Shown: piece by piece, positions 34,331-49,190 of the stretch | Layout: each line of letters starts with the position of its first letter | How positions within the stretch are numbered: position 1 is the first letter of the stretch | Assembly: GCF_963662255.1 (NCBI RefSeq) | Contig: NC_085050.1 | Location: forward strand, 18,599,662 to 18,663,661 | DNA: 64,000 nucleotides | Direction: 5' to 3' | Source: Cinclus cinclus | Lineage: Eukaryota > Chordata > Aves > Passeriformes > Cinclidae | Notes under the pieces: model-generated | The model's input: the letters and a program-made list of their open reading frames with translations, nothing else | Told to the model about the DNA's origin: nothing | The model's database searches: none | Program-made: the position numbers and the translations under genes

Positions 34331-37041
34331 TAAAGTTTTGCTGAATCAAAAGTCAGGAGAAAGCAGCAGATATGTTTGAGGTCCTGCTCTTCTGTAGCCA
34401 GCTAGGAGAATTCTAAATATGGTATGTTAATGAGGATGAACATTTTGATAAAACACCGAAGTGTAGAAATGTGATGAGGGAGGAGCGAGCACATCCCCTG
34501 GAGCTGGGCTGTCTGTTTATGGCAGTCACTGCTCATACAGGAGTGCACTGTTGTTTTACAGAGCTGCTTCCCTGCCTAAAGAGACTGGGCTGGACACACC
34601 TGGGGAGTCTGGAGCCCACCAGAGTGAGGCCACAAATCTGCCATGGGAAAACTATTGGACCACTGAAACCAGTAGGAAAGGTGGTGTGAGCTACAGATGT
34701 TTTTGAAACAGTATCTTATCACTGTTCATGATTTTTGGAGGCTCTCACAAACATGTCTTGGGGCACTTAGACCCTGGCCAGCTAAGCATCTTCACGTAAC
34801 AGGCATCATCTTACTGAAGGCCAGCAGCAACCATTTCCCATAACCTTGGAATTTCACTGTTTTGCTTGGGAAAGTAGATGTGTATTTATTTCACTTGAAA
34901 ATGCGCTGAATGCCTTCCTGTAAACCATCCACAGAAAGGACTATTTCTGCCTGTATTTGGAGGTGGCAATGCAGAGTAGAAAGTGTTGTTGCCCTAGAAA
35001 GGTCAGGATTTCAGTTTAAAAGCAAAACACTTTTGCCAATGTAGCTGGTGTAAAACAGGCTTGAATTTCTAGATGTTTGCAAACCTAGGACCTGCTGGCT
35101 GCCAATACTTCACAGACACTGTTTCATGTTCTGATACATGGTTTGGCAAAGGCATAAGCTTTTACTGTATATGAGGTCTAACTGGAAACCACTATCATTA
35201 GCATTGTAGAAGATAATTCTTTATATTACATATTAATTTATATATTATGAAATTATGCAAGATAAAGCTGTTTTATGCATATAAAAATGTCAATATATAT
35301 GCACACACATATGCTTTTCATTGAAATGCTATTAATTATAGGGCAACTGTGACCCATCTGATAATCTTATGGTATTCTCAGGTGTAACATTTCATGCATT
35401 CTGATTATGTGAATTTATGCAGTAATGTCTGTTTCTCAAAGCTCTGTAAGAGAGTCTACAGATTCTGAACTTATAATGTCCTACTGCAAAAGATCATAAT
35501 TAATTTTTAGTGAATAATTGAAATTAAGTTTGCAAAAATCTAGGCATAACTATGTTATTATGACTGCACAGCTGCAGAAAAAAAAACCCCTCATAAACTC
35601 AACAGATGAAATTTTGAACAATAGATTTATAATTCCTTTGAACGAAGTGAGTTTTGAGAATAGCATGCTGCACAATGCAGTTGGTGGCCTAATTTTCAGG
35701 ACTACAAGTTAAAGCTTCTCTTCTGTTATCGAGCAAGAAACTTCTATATCACTAAGATGCTTGCAGTTTCATGACAAGAATCGTTGTGAGGAGAAAATGG
35801 TCAACTGATTTTCATCTGATCAATATGAAGCTGGCATGAAATCTTTGCTATAGCAGTTCCCACAGAGGTGATGAGCTGCTAGTTGAAGAATTTATACTGG
35901 TGTTATTTTGCTCCTTCACTTGTGTATTATGTGTATGAGATATAAAAGGGACTTGAATGCTTTCTTTGTTTCTTTCTCTCTGCCTAGAGGAGCTTGCAAG
36001 CTTAATGTTTGGTGCATTCCAGAGAGTCTCTGGCTCTGGTGACTCTCTATTCACAAGAATCTGAGTGATGTCTCCCAAAGACTGTAAGTTGATGTTGTTG
36101 CCTGAACAAAACCAGCTGAGGATTTTTTCTTTGTTGTTCATGAAAAGAATGCCTATTTTTTGCCTATACTTATTGCTGAATCTGAGATTATCTCTGAAAT
36201 GATCTTTATGTATCATGATTGAATAACCACATTCACAGCTTGGGGAATATGCAGAGGCAAATTCTTGTAAAAAGCAGTCAGATAAAGAAAAAAGACGTAC
36301 CCAGATGGGCTGTGATTTCTAACACTACAGTCAAGCACAATGAACATGCAGATCAAAAATAAGTATGTCTTGTAGCTGTTTATGGAAATACAGCTAGGAA
36401 GAAGCTGTGAGGAACAAGGTTTAGAGATAAAAATATGTAGGAATCTAACACAAAAATGTCTTGGGGACAATAGATATTCCTTGCTTCCAAAAAGGCTTTT
36501 CTTCTAGTCAAATGTTTTATGAGAATAATACTTCACCATGGAGCAGTAGTATGTTTCAATATGCCTTAGTGTGAAAAAAGTCTAGGAAGGGGTAAGGCAA
36601 GTTCTCTAGGTGGAATTGAGGGAAGATCTTATGTCTGATCAAGAAATCAGCAAAGGGAAGAGATTTCTGGAGATGTGAGCTTTCCTTTTCTCTACTACTA
36701 AGATAAAGGATGGCTATATTGTCTAGTTTCTGAGAAAAATTAGTCTGGATGTGTTGTTAAAACAGATTTTGCTAGTGTTCACTGACCTTATTGATCTTTT
36801 TAGAGAGCCTCACATGCTCTACAGAGTAATGTTAGAAAGAGACTTCAGCAAAAGCTGGAAGAGACCATCTGAAATGATGGAAGAAGTTGTACCTGGTGAC
36901 TCTGTACTTTATGGGAAAAACTTTCCTTTTAATAAAGTCCTGTCTTACATGATTGCTGGCTGTAATAGCTGACTATGTTAGTGTTTAATGAGCTTTCTCC
37001 GTGGGATTTGTGAAGTGCAGAATGATGTTTTATAGATTTAT

Positions 37042-37059
37042 GGGGGGGGGGGGGGGGGG
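37042..37059. repeat. G18 homopolymer
   Basis: Eighteen consecutive G, flanked by TTTAT and TAGGG. It can form a G-quadruplex in principle. The length is likely polymorphic and prone to sequencing error. Confidence 0.95.
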
Positions 37060-39160
37060 TAGGGAAAGTTACTTAAGATTTGTGAGCATCTCACTTTAGG
37101 TACTTGCTCAGGACAATAGCAATTTAATTATCTATTTAGGCAGAGGTCTCCCAGGTTTCATCAAATTCTAGATTTACATCAATAGAAGTGTTGGAATCAG
37201 TACTTTTCTGAGTACTGACCAGAACAGCTTTCATAAAGTCAAGAAAACTGGAGTGAGTGCCTTCTGTGTATGTTTTTCTGTGAATGTAAAAACATTAGAT
37301 TTCAGAAGTTTTCAAACTGTCTGGTGCTGATATTGTAGTGGGTGTGGAAAACGTTTAGGAAATAACTTCCTTTAATGACAAGACTCTGAAGCTGTGAGCT
37401 AGGACTGGGACATTATATCTGTCTTTGAGTTGCAAACTTCTCTTGCCATCTATTTATTCTATTTGTTACTCAACAATTCTACATTACAGTGGCTTTAGTG
37501 TCTCTCCTACTGGATATTTTGAAGGCTGGCACACATACAATACCTTGAACCTTTCAGATCCGCATCAAAAAGGCATTGCAAAGGTTACTAGTTTTACTAT
37601 TTGCTGGCAATCTGTATTCCTAAGGGTTAATACAAAAATAACTTCAGCTTAGCACAGTTGTCAGCCAATTTAAGGTGAAGATTTCAGAGATTAGTTCTGA
37701 CAATCCTGCGGAACACACCATATGTCATCTTTTGAAAACTGAAGACAGTATTCCTTCTGGTCTTTGTTGAGAACTTAATGAGGTTAGAGAAATGTCCTCT
37801 GTCTTTTACAAGGCACAAGGGTAGAAGGCCTTGATTTGAAAAATGCTGATCAACAATGTATCTTTCTTGAGAAAACAAATTGAATTATGCTGCTGGTTTT
37901 GTTTCTGTCGTGTCTCTCAATAACAGTTTCAGCACAAAATGATTTAATTGCAATTGCACATAAACCCCACAATTTGTGACAAGCCAGAGTGGAATCCTGT
38001 AGGGATGACTGATTGGTGAGTTTGCTTACTCCATTTTAGGATATCTAACCCTGACAGGACAGACTAATAACTGTAACAAAGGTGTAGGAGCTCTCAGCTG
38101 CAGAGCTGTTTCTGGTCGGGGATCACTGGAGGAATGAGCCACAGTGTTCCTCTGACTGAAAGAGCTGACAAGCCAGCATTCCTCAGGCCAATTACAGTGT
38201 GATGATGTTTTCATTGTTTCACTGCTTCAAATATAATGAATGTTGCTGCTATGACAGGAAAGTAGTCTTTATTACGAGAAAAGGGACTGGAAATAAATTG
38301 TGCGTCCAGCTGCCTTGCTGGCTGTGTATTTTGCTGTCTTGGTCTCTTAAAAGACAACCTGAAAGCTACTTGGTTGCTGTGCTATGTGCTCTGATCATTT
38401 TGGATACGCAGATCTCTTTCACCTACGAAATAGCCAAAAATGCTTCTAAGTAAAGTTTTAAATATTAGAAAATCAGTCTTTAGGGTTTGACTATTTTTCT
38501 TATGTACTTAATATTCTGTCAATACAACTTGTATTTTGTATTTATGTCTAGCAAGTTACAGTTGAGAAATACTTGTAGATATTTCCTTCATTTTTAAATT
38601 AAAAAAAATCCTCTTTTTCTACAAAAAAACCCCACAATTTCTGCTCATTTGATCTTTTCTTCTTTGAGCAAACTTAAATTTTGAAATATAGGATTTAGGG
38701 ATGATGTGAGGTTCTTTTTAATTTAAAAATAAACCAGGAAAATAAAGGCCACCTCATCACTTATGTTTTCTTTCCCTGTTGAAAATATTTCAAACAACAG
38801 CAATGAGAAATATGTCATAAATGAAACCAACATGATATTAGACATAAAGTACTTTTTTGAGTGTTGGATTTGGATCAAGAGATTGGATCTTCTTCTGACT
38901 TCGCTATTGATTTCCTAGGTGATGGTGTTTAACTTCTCTGTATGTGTACAGGAGCCCATCTCATAAGATTTTCGTATACTTTGCATCCATATTTTTTTAT
39001 TAACTGACATGTGCAGGGAGGGGAAAAGTAAATAAGGTGCAAAGGGAGACACTCATTCCTTACTTATCCAAATGCTATCACACTATGAGAAAACTTGCTT
39101 TCTGAGAGTAATAACCTGCAGAACACAACACTAATAAATCTAAATGGATTGAAGTCTGTG

Positions 39161-42100
39161 TTTATTTAAGGTGAGTGATCAAAAAAGCCAAGTGGCAAAA
39201 AGCAGAAATGGGATGAGAAACAGCAGTAATAATGAAGGCAATTAGTTTACTTTTTCTGAGAGAACAAGGTGCTTGCTGCCAGCTAAACATCAAATTGTTC
39301 ATCCCTGGCAGCTGGGGATGGTGTGTGAGGGGGCAGGAGCAGAGTGGTGAATTGGCAGGGGTTATCCTTTTCTCTCTTTCCCAAAGAGGTTTGGGGCCTG
39401 GAGCACATGGGAGAAAGATGCTCTTTCCTGCAGAAGCAGGGCTGACCTGCCACCCAGGACAGAGGGGACCTGTGCTGGTGAGCTGAAACTTGCTGCAGGA
39501 GGCTCTTCTCTGGAGGTTCTCCTTGAAGTGCCTGCAGCCCAGATCCATGGGATGAATTAGTACTTTCCTAAAAGCCGGAATATCAGGATGCCTTTAAGTC
39601 TGCTGAGATGATTTGACAAGGTGAATGAGATGGGAGGGTTTGGTGAGCAGGGATGGATGTCTTTCAGAATATGAGATTTGAATGTCTGATTTCTACATTG
39701 AAAATGTAGCTCAGGGTGATGGCTCAGTCTGCCTGTGATGTGAAACACAAAGTAAGAAAACAGTGATGTGCCTGCCGAACTGAGAAAAATAGAAGGCTAG
39801 AAAAGGTGCCCGGGGGCTGCTGGCCTGTAGGAGTGGATTACTAGTAGTTGAATATCAATGGAACTTAAATTCTGTGATGAAACTGTCCTTGGACAACTTT
39901 GTAGGAGAAATACTTGGGTCTTAAAAGGCAACTACACTAAGAACAAGTCATCCTCTCATTTCAGAATCTAGACTGTGATGGAAACTCTTTTCATTGAGCA
40001 AAGCTAATAGGAGCAGCTTTATTTTTGCTGATAGTAAACTATGAGGCAAGATACATTTGGGTTTTTTAAAAACAAATATTTTTTACCATATCTATGCTGT
40101 GTAATTACTCATAAATTCAGACAGAGCGTAAGGCCTTCCTAGCCTAGTTTTTGGAGTTTTGAGTAAATGAGGTACATAAGACTTACATCTGCTTAACAGA
40201 AATCTTTTCTTACGGGGAATTTTTATCCCAATTAAAAGTATATCTATGTACATTTTATACAGAAAAAGCAGAAACAGAGAAATGAGCCTTTGCTTTCACA
40301 GCATGTATATGATTTATCAGGCATTGCATTCTTTCCCTGGGGAAGGGTAGGTCAGCTAAAACATGCAGTGGAGGATGTAAGGTGCTTTTTACGACTTTGC
40401 CTTTTTTCCCCTCCTCTCTGTTACCTGAGATGTTTCATACACATATGTTAACATAGTTTTTTGTTAAGTCTGCTTTAGGATAAGAACTATTAAAATGAGC
40501 TATCAGATTTAAAATTTCTATGTTGCTAGGATGAGTTCTCTGTTGTGGTAAAAAATTATAAATTAATTTCACAAAAAAAGACTATTGCATGAAAATACTT
40601 GTTACTGTGAGAGACGACAGTTCTATGGTATCATATTTCGAAAAGCTGCCAAAAAATACTGTATGAATAACTAGCAGTGTTCTGAAATGTCTAGTGCTGT
40701 GCCTGCAAATTGCTCCTTGGCATGAAATGTGTTTTGCAGCTGTTATAAAGGTACATCAAAGCCTGGGCTGGGGGAAAATTCAAACTGGCAGGCAAAGAAA
40801 AAAGTCCTGGGTGCAAATAGTTGATCTGCCCAGAGTGAGATGAAGCCAAATATTGTTTGTTCTGCATTGTCTGACAGAAGCATTGAGCAAAAAGTACACG
40901 CAGGCCAAATTCGCTGCTTGCATAAACAAGCTGAATGTCACTGGAGTCAGCTGTTTGCACCAACAGTGAATTTGCCTTCCAGGTTTTAAATGATTCCTAT
41001 GTTCTTTAATGTCAGAACATAAAACAATGCTCATTACAGGGTCTAAATTAACTAATTAAGCAAGTTCACCATTTCTTGCTCCAGAGGTGGGAGGAAGGCT
41101 CCTTGTACTACTAAGGAACCTTCTGCCCTGGTTTGTATCACTTGGTTCTGGCACAGGGAGGCTCTCTATGAAGGTGTGCAGGGAGAGATGGATATAAAGG
41201 CTCAGGGTCCTTGCCCAAATGCAAAGAGATTCCCCTGGCAAGGCCCATGGGGTGTCACACTGGAGAACGCAAATGAGCTGTGAGGTTGCAGCAGGGGAGG
41301 TGAGGAAATGTTTTCGTTCCCCTCTCTTGACTGGGTCAGACTTGGGGCCCTTGGGTGTTGCTTCTCCCTACTCATGCACATGCCACAGCCCTTAGCCCTG
41401 CACTGTCTGTTCAGATCAGTCCTAGGGATATTTTTAATGGACTGCTCTAAGGCCTGACCCGATTTTGCTTTTCTTTAGCCCTGTTGGGTTGGTAGATGTG
41501 TAGTGTTGGGAGCCTACATGGGGTCTCAGTGAGGGGCCAGTCAGAATTTTTGTTGCTGCCACCCATGTCAGGCTTCCCTCCCTCCCATGCTCTTGCCCTG
41601 TTGTTCTGCAAGCAGTGGAGGTAAAAACCCAGAGATATCACCTCTAATATTCTGCAGGATGCATCCTGACACAAGGGACTCGATCCTCACCATGTTTAGA
41701 AATGTGAAGGTAATTGAAATCTAGTTTATTTTTCAAATCCCTAAGTATTAATACTAACACATTAACTTAATTTACAAGAAAAGAGAATAATTTTGCCAGA
41801 TAACAATGATGTGATATACCAACCACATCTGTTATATGCTCCTCTGGGAGCTTCTCTCTATTTAACTCTCTCTGTAATGATCTTTCTTTCACTGTTGTTG
41901 GGATTTGTTTAATTACCCATCTTACAATAAGGGCAGAAATTAGTTTGCTTTCTTTTTAATTTCATTTTAATGGTTCTGCTTTAAGTGACTTGATGTTCTT
42001 GAAGGACTGATTGTTTAAAATAAAATAATATCACAACCCTTTCCTTACCTAAAACAATGAAACTCTTTTGTGGGGACAAATTCTATTAAGAGCTTGTTTG

Positions 42101-43500
42101 TTTTCCATCTGGCCATTTGCAGAAGAATATAATTCTTGTTACTTTTTGAACATGGTCAGTTTTCTACGGATTTTTAAAAATATATGCAATGCTGTGTTTT
42201 GCACAGGAAACATTTTGCTTCAGAAAAATAACTCATATTTCAAATGTTTTTGGATGATTCCACTTAATCTTGTTCCTATCAGCTTCCTCATGGGAACTAG
42301 ATGTAACTCATGAGATGAATTGCTTTGCTTTGCTTGGTCTTCCATGTCATCATGGCCTGCAGGAGAGAAAACCAATAGGAATAAATATTGGAAATTCCTA
42401 TGATACTGGAACAACCTCTTTTTTTCCTCATTAATTTTACCCTGTTTCTTAACCTTTTATTGAATATTAGTGTACTCTGTGCTTTGTAAAACATATGACA
42501 AAGATTATGCTATGTGGCTCCTCTAAAATACCTGACTGAAAATGCAGGATGAATGAAGCCGAGTGAAAGATCATGCATGTAGTCCCCCACATTCACATGT
42601 ATTAGCAAGGTGAGTTTTTAGGAAGTATTTGAATAAGAAGTAATCATTCAATAACTGTGGAGTGTTAATGAGGGAAGCAGCAGCTTTTCCTTTGCCTGGC
42701 AAAATAAATTCAGCTCCTGCGTGAAAACTTGGCATTGGAGCAGAAATTATCATTTTATTTGAAACTGATTCTTTATATAGTTAATATGTTTGTTCTAAGG
42801 ATTTAGAATCAGTAAAAGGCATAAATTATTTGGCAGATGAGGAGTGTTTACAGCATTAAATAGTGAAGATTAATGTGCCAAAGCCAATTCCCATGTCAAT
42901 GCTGCCCTAGAAAACCCAGAACTTACTTGTGGAACCTGAAATAGGACTTTGAGAAACAGGCAATTATCCTTTGATTTGGGGTGAGTCCCCGTCCAGAACC
43001 AGTACAGAACATGCTCATGCCACTGATATGAAGTATTGATGCTTCCCTGAAGGAAGCTGCAGCTTTTTGTTTAGGCATAGAGACAAATACCTCAGCAATG
43101 CCTGAGTAAACAAGTGACTTAATAGATGGAAATGAAAAAGCTGGTTATATGAACTTCGTATTTTGGCACAGTAACTTCCTTTACTGTCATAGAATTTCTG
43201 TTTATGAGCATATTTTGGGCCCCAAATTTCTGTATATAAATTAAGATAAAATTAATTCTATACATCACATGCAGGTACTATGAGGAAAACAACTTGAAAG
43301 CCTGATGTGATCCATTTATTAATAAGTGTTGAGTGTTAGAAATGACTAATGGTGAACACAACCACTAGGAAAAAATGAAAGCGCTCCATTTTCTAGTCTA
43401 TTTCTGCACAATTTTGCTTTTGCACATAAATCACATGGAGTCGTACCTACTGCTGGTTGCTAAATGGTACTTTTTATTCCATGTGTATAGACTTCCAAAC
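39161..43500. other. Intergenic, no gene seen
   Basis: No supported gene. The G+C content rises mildly around 39300-39545 and 41060-41700 without domain-bearing frames. The block around 40680-41050 is listed as an enhancer candidate. No transposon is recognised. Confidence 0.55.
40680..41050. promoter_or_regulatory. Enhancer-like non-coding block
   Basis: This unique, balanced-composition block includes GCAAATTGCTCCTTGGC near 40705, AGCCAAATATTGTTTG near 40845 and CTTGCATAAACAAGC near 40916, which carries a TAAACA forkhead core. Minus-strand frames here (40691-41034) have no family resemblance. A regulatory function is inferred. Confidence 0.22.
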
Positions 43501-46500
43501 TTACTAATAATTTCTTGAGTTTGAACTGGTTTGGCTCAGGCCCCTTATTATGATCTACTTTAATGCAAGTAGATACAAAACTGTATGGAATGACGATACT
43601 TTGAAAACCCTGTTGTCTGTCAGTGGGCCACTTCTTGAGTTATATATCTTGATTTTCAGACCACTACAGTCAATATATATATTTTTTCTACAGGCTACCA
43701 TTAAACCAGCTATATTTCCCAACTGTTTTTTACTGCAAAATGATATAAGAAAGAGCTTTAAATTTCTATTATTGGAGACAAAGGCAGAACTGCTGGGAAG
43801 AGGAGAGGTGGCAACCACAGAATTTCACAAAGAAATCAATTTGATAAATAATGGAAAACTCTGGGACTTTGAGCACTATATTTTCTGAGCTGGATCTTTC
43901 TGGAGGTTGTTCATTTTACTAGGTTTTATTTTAAAACTAATGCCATACATTTTGGGAGAAACTGGAGGCATAGCTTCCAGATTAATGGCATTTTATAAGG
44001 AAGGTGCATTTTTAAAATATGTGTAGTTGGATTTTTCCAAAGCAATTCAATATAAATACCTTGTAGAGCTATGTCTTAAAGTTTCATTTCCATCTGCATT
44101 GACTGCTTGAGTAGATCTTTGGATAAATGTCTGAAGAGCTTGGAAGGCAGAATAAGTGTTTGATCCACCGAAATCTTCAGCCTTCTGCCAGAAAAAGATC
44201 AAGAGCAAATACTATTTTTACTGCTGCTTTCACATGTATGAATATTACTGAAAAGACATCTATAACAATGCTCAAGGAGAATGGGTGTCGCATTTATTAT
44301 GCAAGTATTATAATGTTTCTAAACCAGATAAAAATAATGTTCTCAATAGACACTACAAAATGAGCTCCAATCTAATTGCTCTCTACACTATATTAAATCA
44401 CTCCCATTTGCACCTCGCTAATGATTTCAGATGTTCAAACAAGCCATTTTTAAACTGATCAAAGTCTGCTGCGGTTCGAACACTGATTCATTTCACCATC
44501 TAATCAGGTCTCCCACAAATTCCTGAGTACTCATTCCCTTGGAAGTAATTTGCAAGTAGTAATACTCAGGGTATTGTGAATTGGTGCAACATCCAGCTGC
44601 TTGATAAGGGATTCAGCAAAAAGCCTGTGTTTAGAAGAGCATAAAAGATAAACTTACTGGGCCAAACTCACTGTTTGTGCTATGACAGCAGAGCAGACTT
44701 TGCACGTACACTTGGATGTGGCTTTGCACCTTGTTCTCAATGTTTTTTGTAGATATATAGATGTCATAGCATCTCAGGATATGAATGCCTCTGGAATTCT
44801 TGTTTTTTAGTGATTGCCCCCACTGGAGCTTCTTCAGAGGAGGGTCTAGATGAGGCAGGCATTTCTCTGGCACCATCCTGTACCTATGGTACATGTGTAT
44901 GAAGATGTATGAAGGTCTAGCTTTACTGGGCAGGAAGCAGTTTCTGTGTTTGTGTATTGCAGGCCTTCTAAGACTATTGCTAACTAAAATTCTTTTGGGC
45001 TTCCATTATTCCTTGTGCTAGAACCTCACAGCTCCTGTGTGTTTTTCCAAATACTACATTTGCATAGAATTCGCAGGAAGTTCATTCTCTCCCTGCCTAT
45101 AAGTTGTGCTCAGACTGTGTTTTACAAAGCAGTGTCTCGGACAACAGCTTGGGTTTTTGCAATGTATTCCTAAAGGAATGTTTATTTGTTCCCTCATCTA
45201 AATGGACTGTCCAGTGATTGACATGGATTTCTTAAATAGAGTGAGGGCATTCATTTGTATACAGTAAAAACCTGTTAACTTGACCATAGAGTTAACTATA
45301 ATTGTAAGGTAGTGGTAACCTTCAGGTTGCACTATGTCATTTCATCACCTCTTCTTGATCTTTCACTTTGAATTTCCCTCCACAGAAGTCTGCATATTGA
45401 GGAATTTGCAGTATTAAGTTGGACCATACTGAACAGTGATTTTCCAAGAATTTGATGCCACTATTTTCCCAAGGAAGATTCAAGTACACTTTTATGTAAA
45501 GGTAGAAATAATTGCTTTTCATATCCATTTTGCTGGTTTTACTGACAATGCAATTTCCAGCATTTTAATGGGTCTGAAATAAAGATCTGCTTATTGTACT
45601 TAGATGTCCTTTGTAAGTTTTTAGTAGAGACTGTACTGATGCCAGAGCTGAGCTGACATCTGCAAAGTGGTGTTTGCTAGCCTGCCACTTCTGCTCAGGA
45701 AATACTAATCAATTGGACTAGAGCCACTTAGGATGCTTACATGCAAAAATTCTGGCTGTTCTTCATCATTTGTTAATTAAACAGACAAAATTCTATCTGT
45801 AGTTAAGGTCAGAAATTCTGCTAGCTAATGACTTGTATGCATGGACTGAAACACTGCAGAATTTTTCCCTTAGTGATATTTTTAAAATACTTAAAATTGA
45901 GAGGAGATTCCTAACTAGATAATAGTGGTCTTTGCACATTAAATTAAGTCCAAATATGCCATGCTGTTGGCTTTGATTTAGGAATGATTTAAAGTTCAAA
46001 CTTCACAAAATAACACACCTCAAATTATTTGAATAACTTAGAGAACTTTGCAGATACAAATGATTTGGATAGATATAAACTTCTGCTGGGGAGGATTTAA
46101 AATAGGAAATGCATTTAAAAAGAAAACAAAGAAATTAAAACCACATCAAACGGACTCTAATTTTGTTGTAACAGTTGACAAGGTACAGAAAATATCTTAA
46201 GAAGAGTACAGAAAATTGCTTGGAAGACCAGTGAAACTGTGAGGAGTTTTCATATATGTAAGTAAAGCTACTGCCCACCTTCATCCTGCACACACATTTT
46301 GAGAGATGGGAGTAGGAAGCAAGCAGGGCTCTGACACAGTTCTTGTGGAAGTTATCCCGTTATCCTGCTATCCTGTAGAATTAGAGAGGGTACCACTCCT
46401 TGTCTACTTTGCCTCTGGGTCTTGGTTCTAATGGGCAGATTCCTGGTATTAGTAAGAGTTTGCTAGGCTTGTTGCACTAAAACCAGATACAGGATTAGAG

Positions 46501-49190
46501 TGCAGCCTGCTTCAAGGGCCTGAGCCAGAGGAGTAAAATTTTGGTGTGGATGTGGATGGATCTTCATTGTCAGCTATAGGGGCAAACATGAGTTCCCATT
46601 TATGACCTGCTTAAAAGGAGGTTTTAAGGCCATCTGCAGAGCAAAAAATATGGAGCTGCCTGTATTTAAATTTGTCATCTGGAGAAAAAGGTTTATTCTC
46701 TCCTTTAAGAGAAAAAATTCTAGAGCTTTAAATTTAGTCTTTTCCCCTGCCTGAACAGTGGAGGGTGTTTAGAAGGCTCCTAACATCTGAAAGTTGCATT
46801 TGCCTGGCACCTTTACTCCAATGTATTCAACTGGGAACACCAAATAGCAGACCAGCCTGGATGTACATAATTTCCTTTGCATTGAAGCACTATGAAAAAT
46901 TATCTTGAATATATAATGTAGTTTCATTAAAGAATTATTAGTGTTCAAAGCAGCTAAAAGATATTTTGAGGATCTTTCATCCTAGTACTTTGGCATCAAG
47001 TTCCGTCTTAGCCTTTGTACAAACATTTCCTACCAAAAGCTGATATTTAACAATAAACCTTATGCAAGAATGTCTGTATTGTGAAATGGATTTAAAAAAA
47101 AAAAAATAGTACCAGATTTCCAACTTTACCCACAGCATTTTGGCAGATTTCACAGTCATTTTCCATAGCTGGAGTACTTTCAGTGCAACAAGACAGAGAT
47201 AAAAGATACATGAGAAAAAGTTGATATATAGTGCAGGCTTAAGTAACATTTAATTTTCAAATCTAAAAATGAAAGAACTACAGATTTGTTGTAAATGAAC
47301 CGGGGTTGTAACTGAAAAGACAGCTACAAATCCGCACATATTTAAAATATTTTATTTCCTGTTGTAAGCATAGTGAAATATTGAAGCATTTGATGAACAG
47401 CAGTAGGCTGTGTTTTGGGGTTTTTATTAATGATTAATGCAGTGCCACATCGATAAGTGATGTTATTGCTATCTTTCCTATAGTTTGGCTTTTCTAGCAA
47501 TAGAATCTCAAATACTGTGAACTATATTTACACTTGAAATAAATTTCTGGCAAACAGAGGGGCTGCATGGATGCAGAATAGTGTACTAGCTGTAGTTCCA
47601 GTCACAGAATGGTTTTATGGACAAGCTACCCTAAGCCTATTATGAAAAGAGCTACAGCAAGTTGTTATGGTAACTGGAGCTGTACAGAAACAGGGCAGGA
47701 TTAAACACTTGATTTTTTTCCCCATGTGAACTTCTGTGAAGCATTGTTTTCCACATACAAGAAAGAAAAAAGCATTTCAGAAGAAAATTAATGAAAAATA
47801 GCCCAGTTGGATGTTTGGATAAATTGGCTGTGGTACTTTCATGAAGTGCCTTTACCCTCCCAAATGACAGGTCTTGTCTCCTTTTGGGCAGAGATGAATA
47901 TATTTACTCCACTGAAAGTCAATGTTTGCTTTGATGGGATGCTTTTTAATACATTGCTGCTTTTTGTTGTTCCAGTTTTATTATTGTTGGTATGGTGATA
48001 CTATTTCCATAGTTTTGCTTAGAGGGTGTTCAGATCATGAAATTTTGTGGCTCTGGGAAATCATGTTTATGTTGCCATATTGCTGCAACAGGGGCCTGGA
48101 AGCTGGAAAGACTCAGAAAAGTGGTGGGCAAGATGGATGGGATTGTGGCTGTCCTTCTTCCAAAGCCTGTGGCAACCATGTGGCACTTGGGTTATTCTGA
48201 ATTCCCTTTGATAAGGATAATTTTCTTTCATAGTTTAAAACTTGCTCGAACCATGTTTAACAGGGACATAAATGTGTGTTTCTATGATAATTTTCAGAAC
48301 AAATAATTTGACTCCCCTTTTGTGTTTGTGTGTGTAAGACTGCTTGTAACTCTCATGCTTGTTGGATCTCTTTCATTTGTATTTATGTACTATTTTTGAG
48401 GGAAATGCATTTTTTTCAGCAGTGTAACACAGTGTTTGATAGCTTCCTAGCACATTCTTTGTCTTATGAGAAGTCTGCTTGCTTTTATTTCACAATGTAT
48501 ACTTTAAAACTCGTTTTGCAGATTAAATAGGTTGACAAACCCTATAGCACTTTCATCACAATTCTCACTGTAGCTATCTGAACCTCTTTTGAATTTAAAA
48601 TGTTTACTAATATATTGTTAGAAATGCTAACGTTTTTAGAATTTAGGTTGCTAAACTGGCTCCCTAAATTGCCTTGAACCCACTGGTTACCAATCCAGTA
48701 GGATTAGAACCAGTCAGTTTTGTCATGAGTGTTTTTTTCCAAAGTACTTTACTCTTAACATTTGCAGTCTGTTTGAATTATAGCAGTGCTCAGAAATAAG
48801 GGCTAAACTTTACTGGCCATCAGAGCAATCCTCTGGTTCTCTAGTTGTTCTCCTCTTTGCAGTTAAATCCTAGAGTTATACAAAACACTACAAATCAAAG
48901 GTTGAGTCAATGTCTTTCAGAACAAAGGGGGTGTCTGTTATGCTGATATTTCTTAGACTGAATTCCCCTCTTCAGATTCATAAATTTAAGTATGTGCCAC
49001 TTAAAAATTTAGGATTGAACATTAGGGAACACAAAGCAGGCAGTGTATATAAAATATGCCAAGAAATAAAAAGGAATAACAGTATAGATTGCAAGATATC
49101 ATCCTGATAGAGAATGATAAAATATGCACAGTTCAGATGACAATGACACAAATAAAATGCAACATTTTGCAGAAGTGAACCACAGCTTCT
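43501..49190. other. Intergenic, no gene seen
   Basis: AT-rich DNA with chance frames only (the longest is 112 codons at 43550-43888). An A run lies near 47092-47105. The TAAT-rich block near 44340-44530 is listed separately. No transposon is recognised. Confidence 0.55.
44340..44530. promoter_or_regulatory. Enhancer-like block with TAAT sites
   Basis: Homeodomain-type words are spaced closely: TCTAATTGCTC near 44371, CTCGCTAATGATTTC near 44413 and ATCTAATCAGG near 44499. They sit in unique, well-mixed sequence with no ORF. Conservation is not testable here. Confidence 0.25.

Larger units (their letters stand above)
33281..39160. other. Intergenic with enhancer-like stretches
   Basis: No gene is supported. 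Two compact stretches (33290-33420 and 34140-34330) look regulatory and are listed separately. An 18-base G run lies at 37042-37059. Frames at 35848-36216 and 36751-36972 have no recognisable content. Confidence 0.55.
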
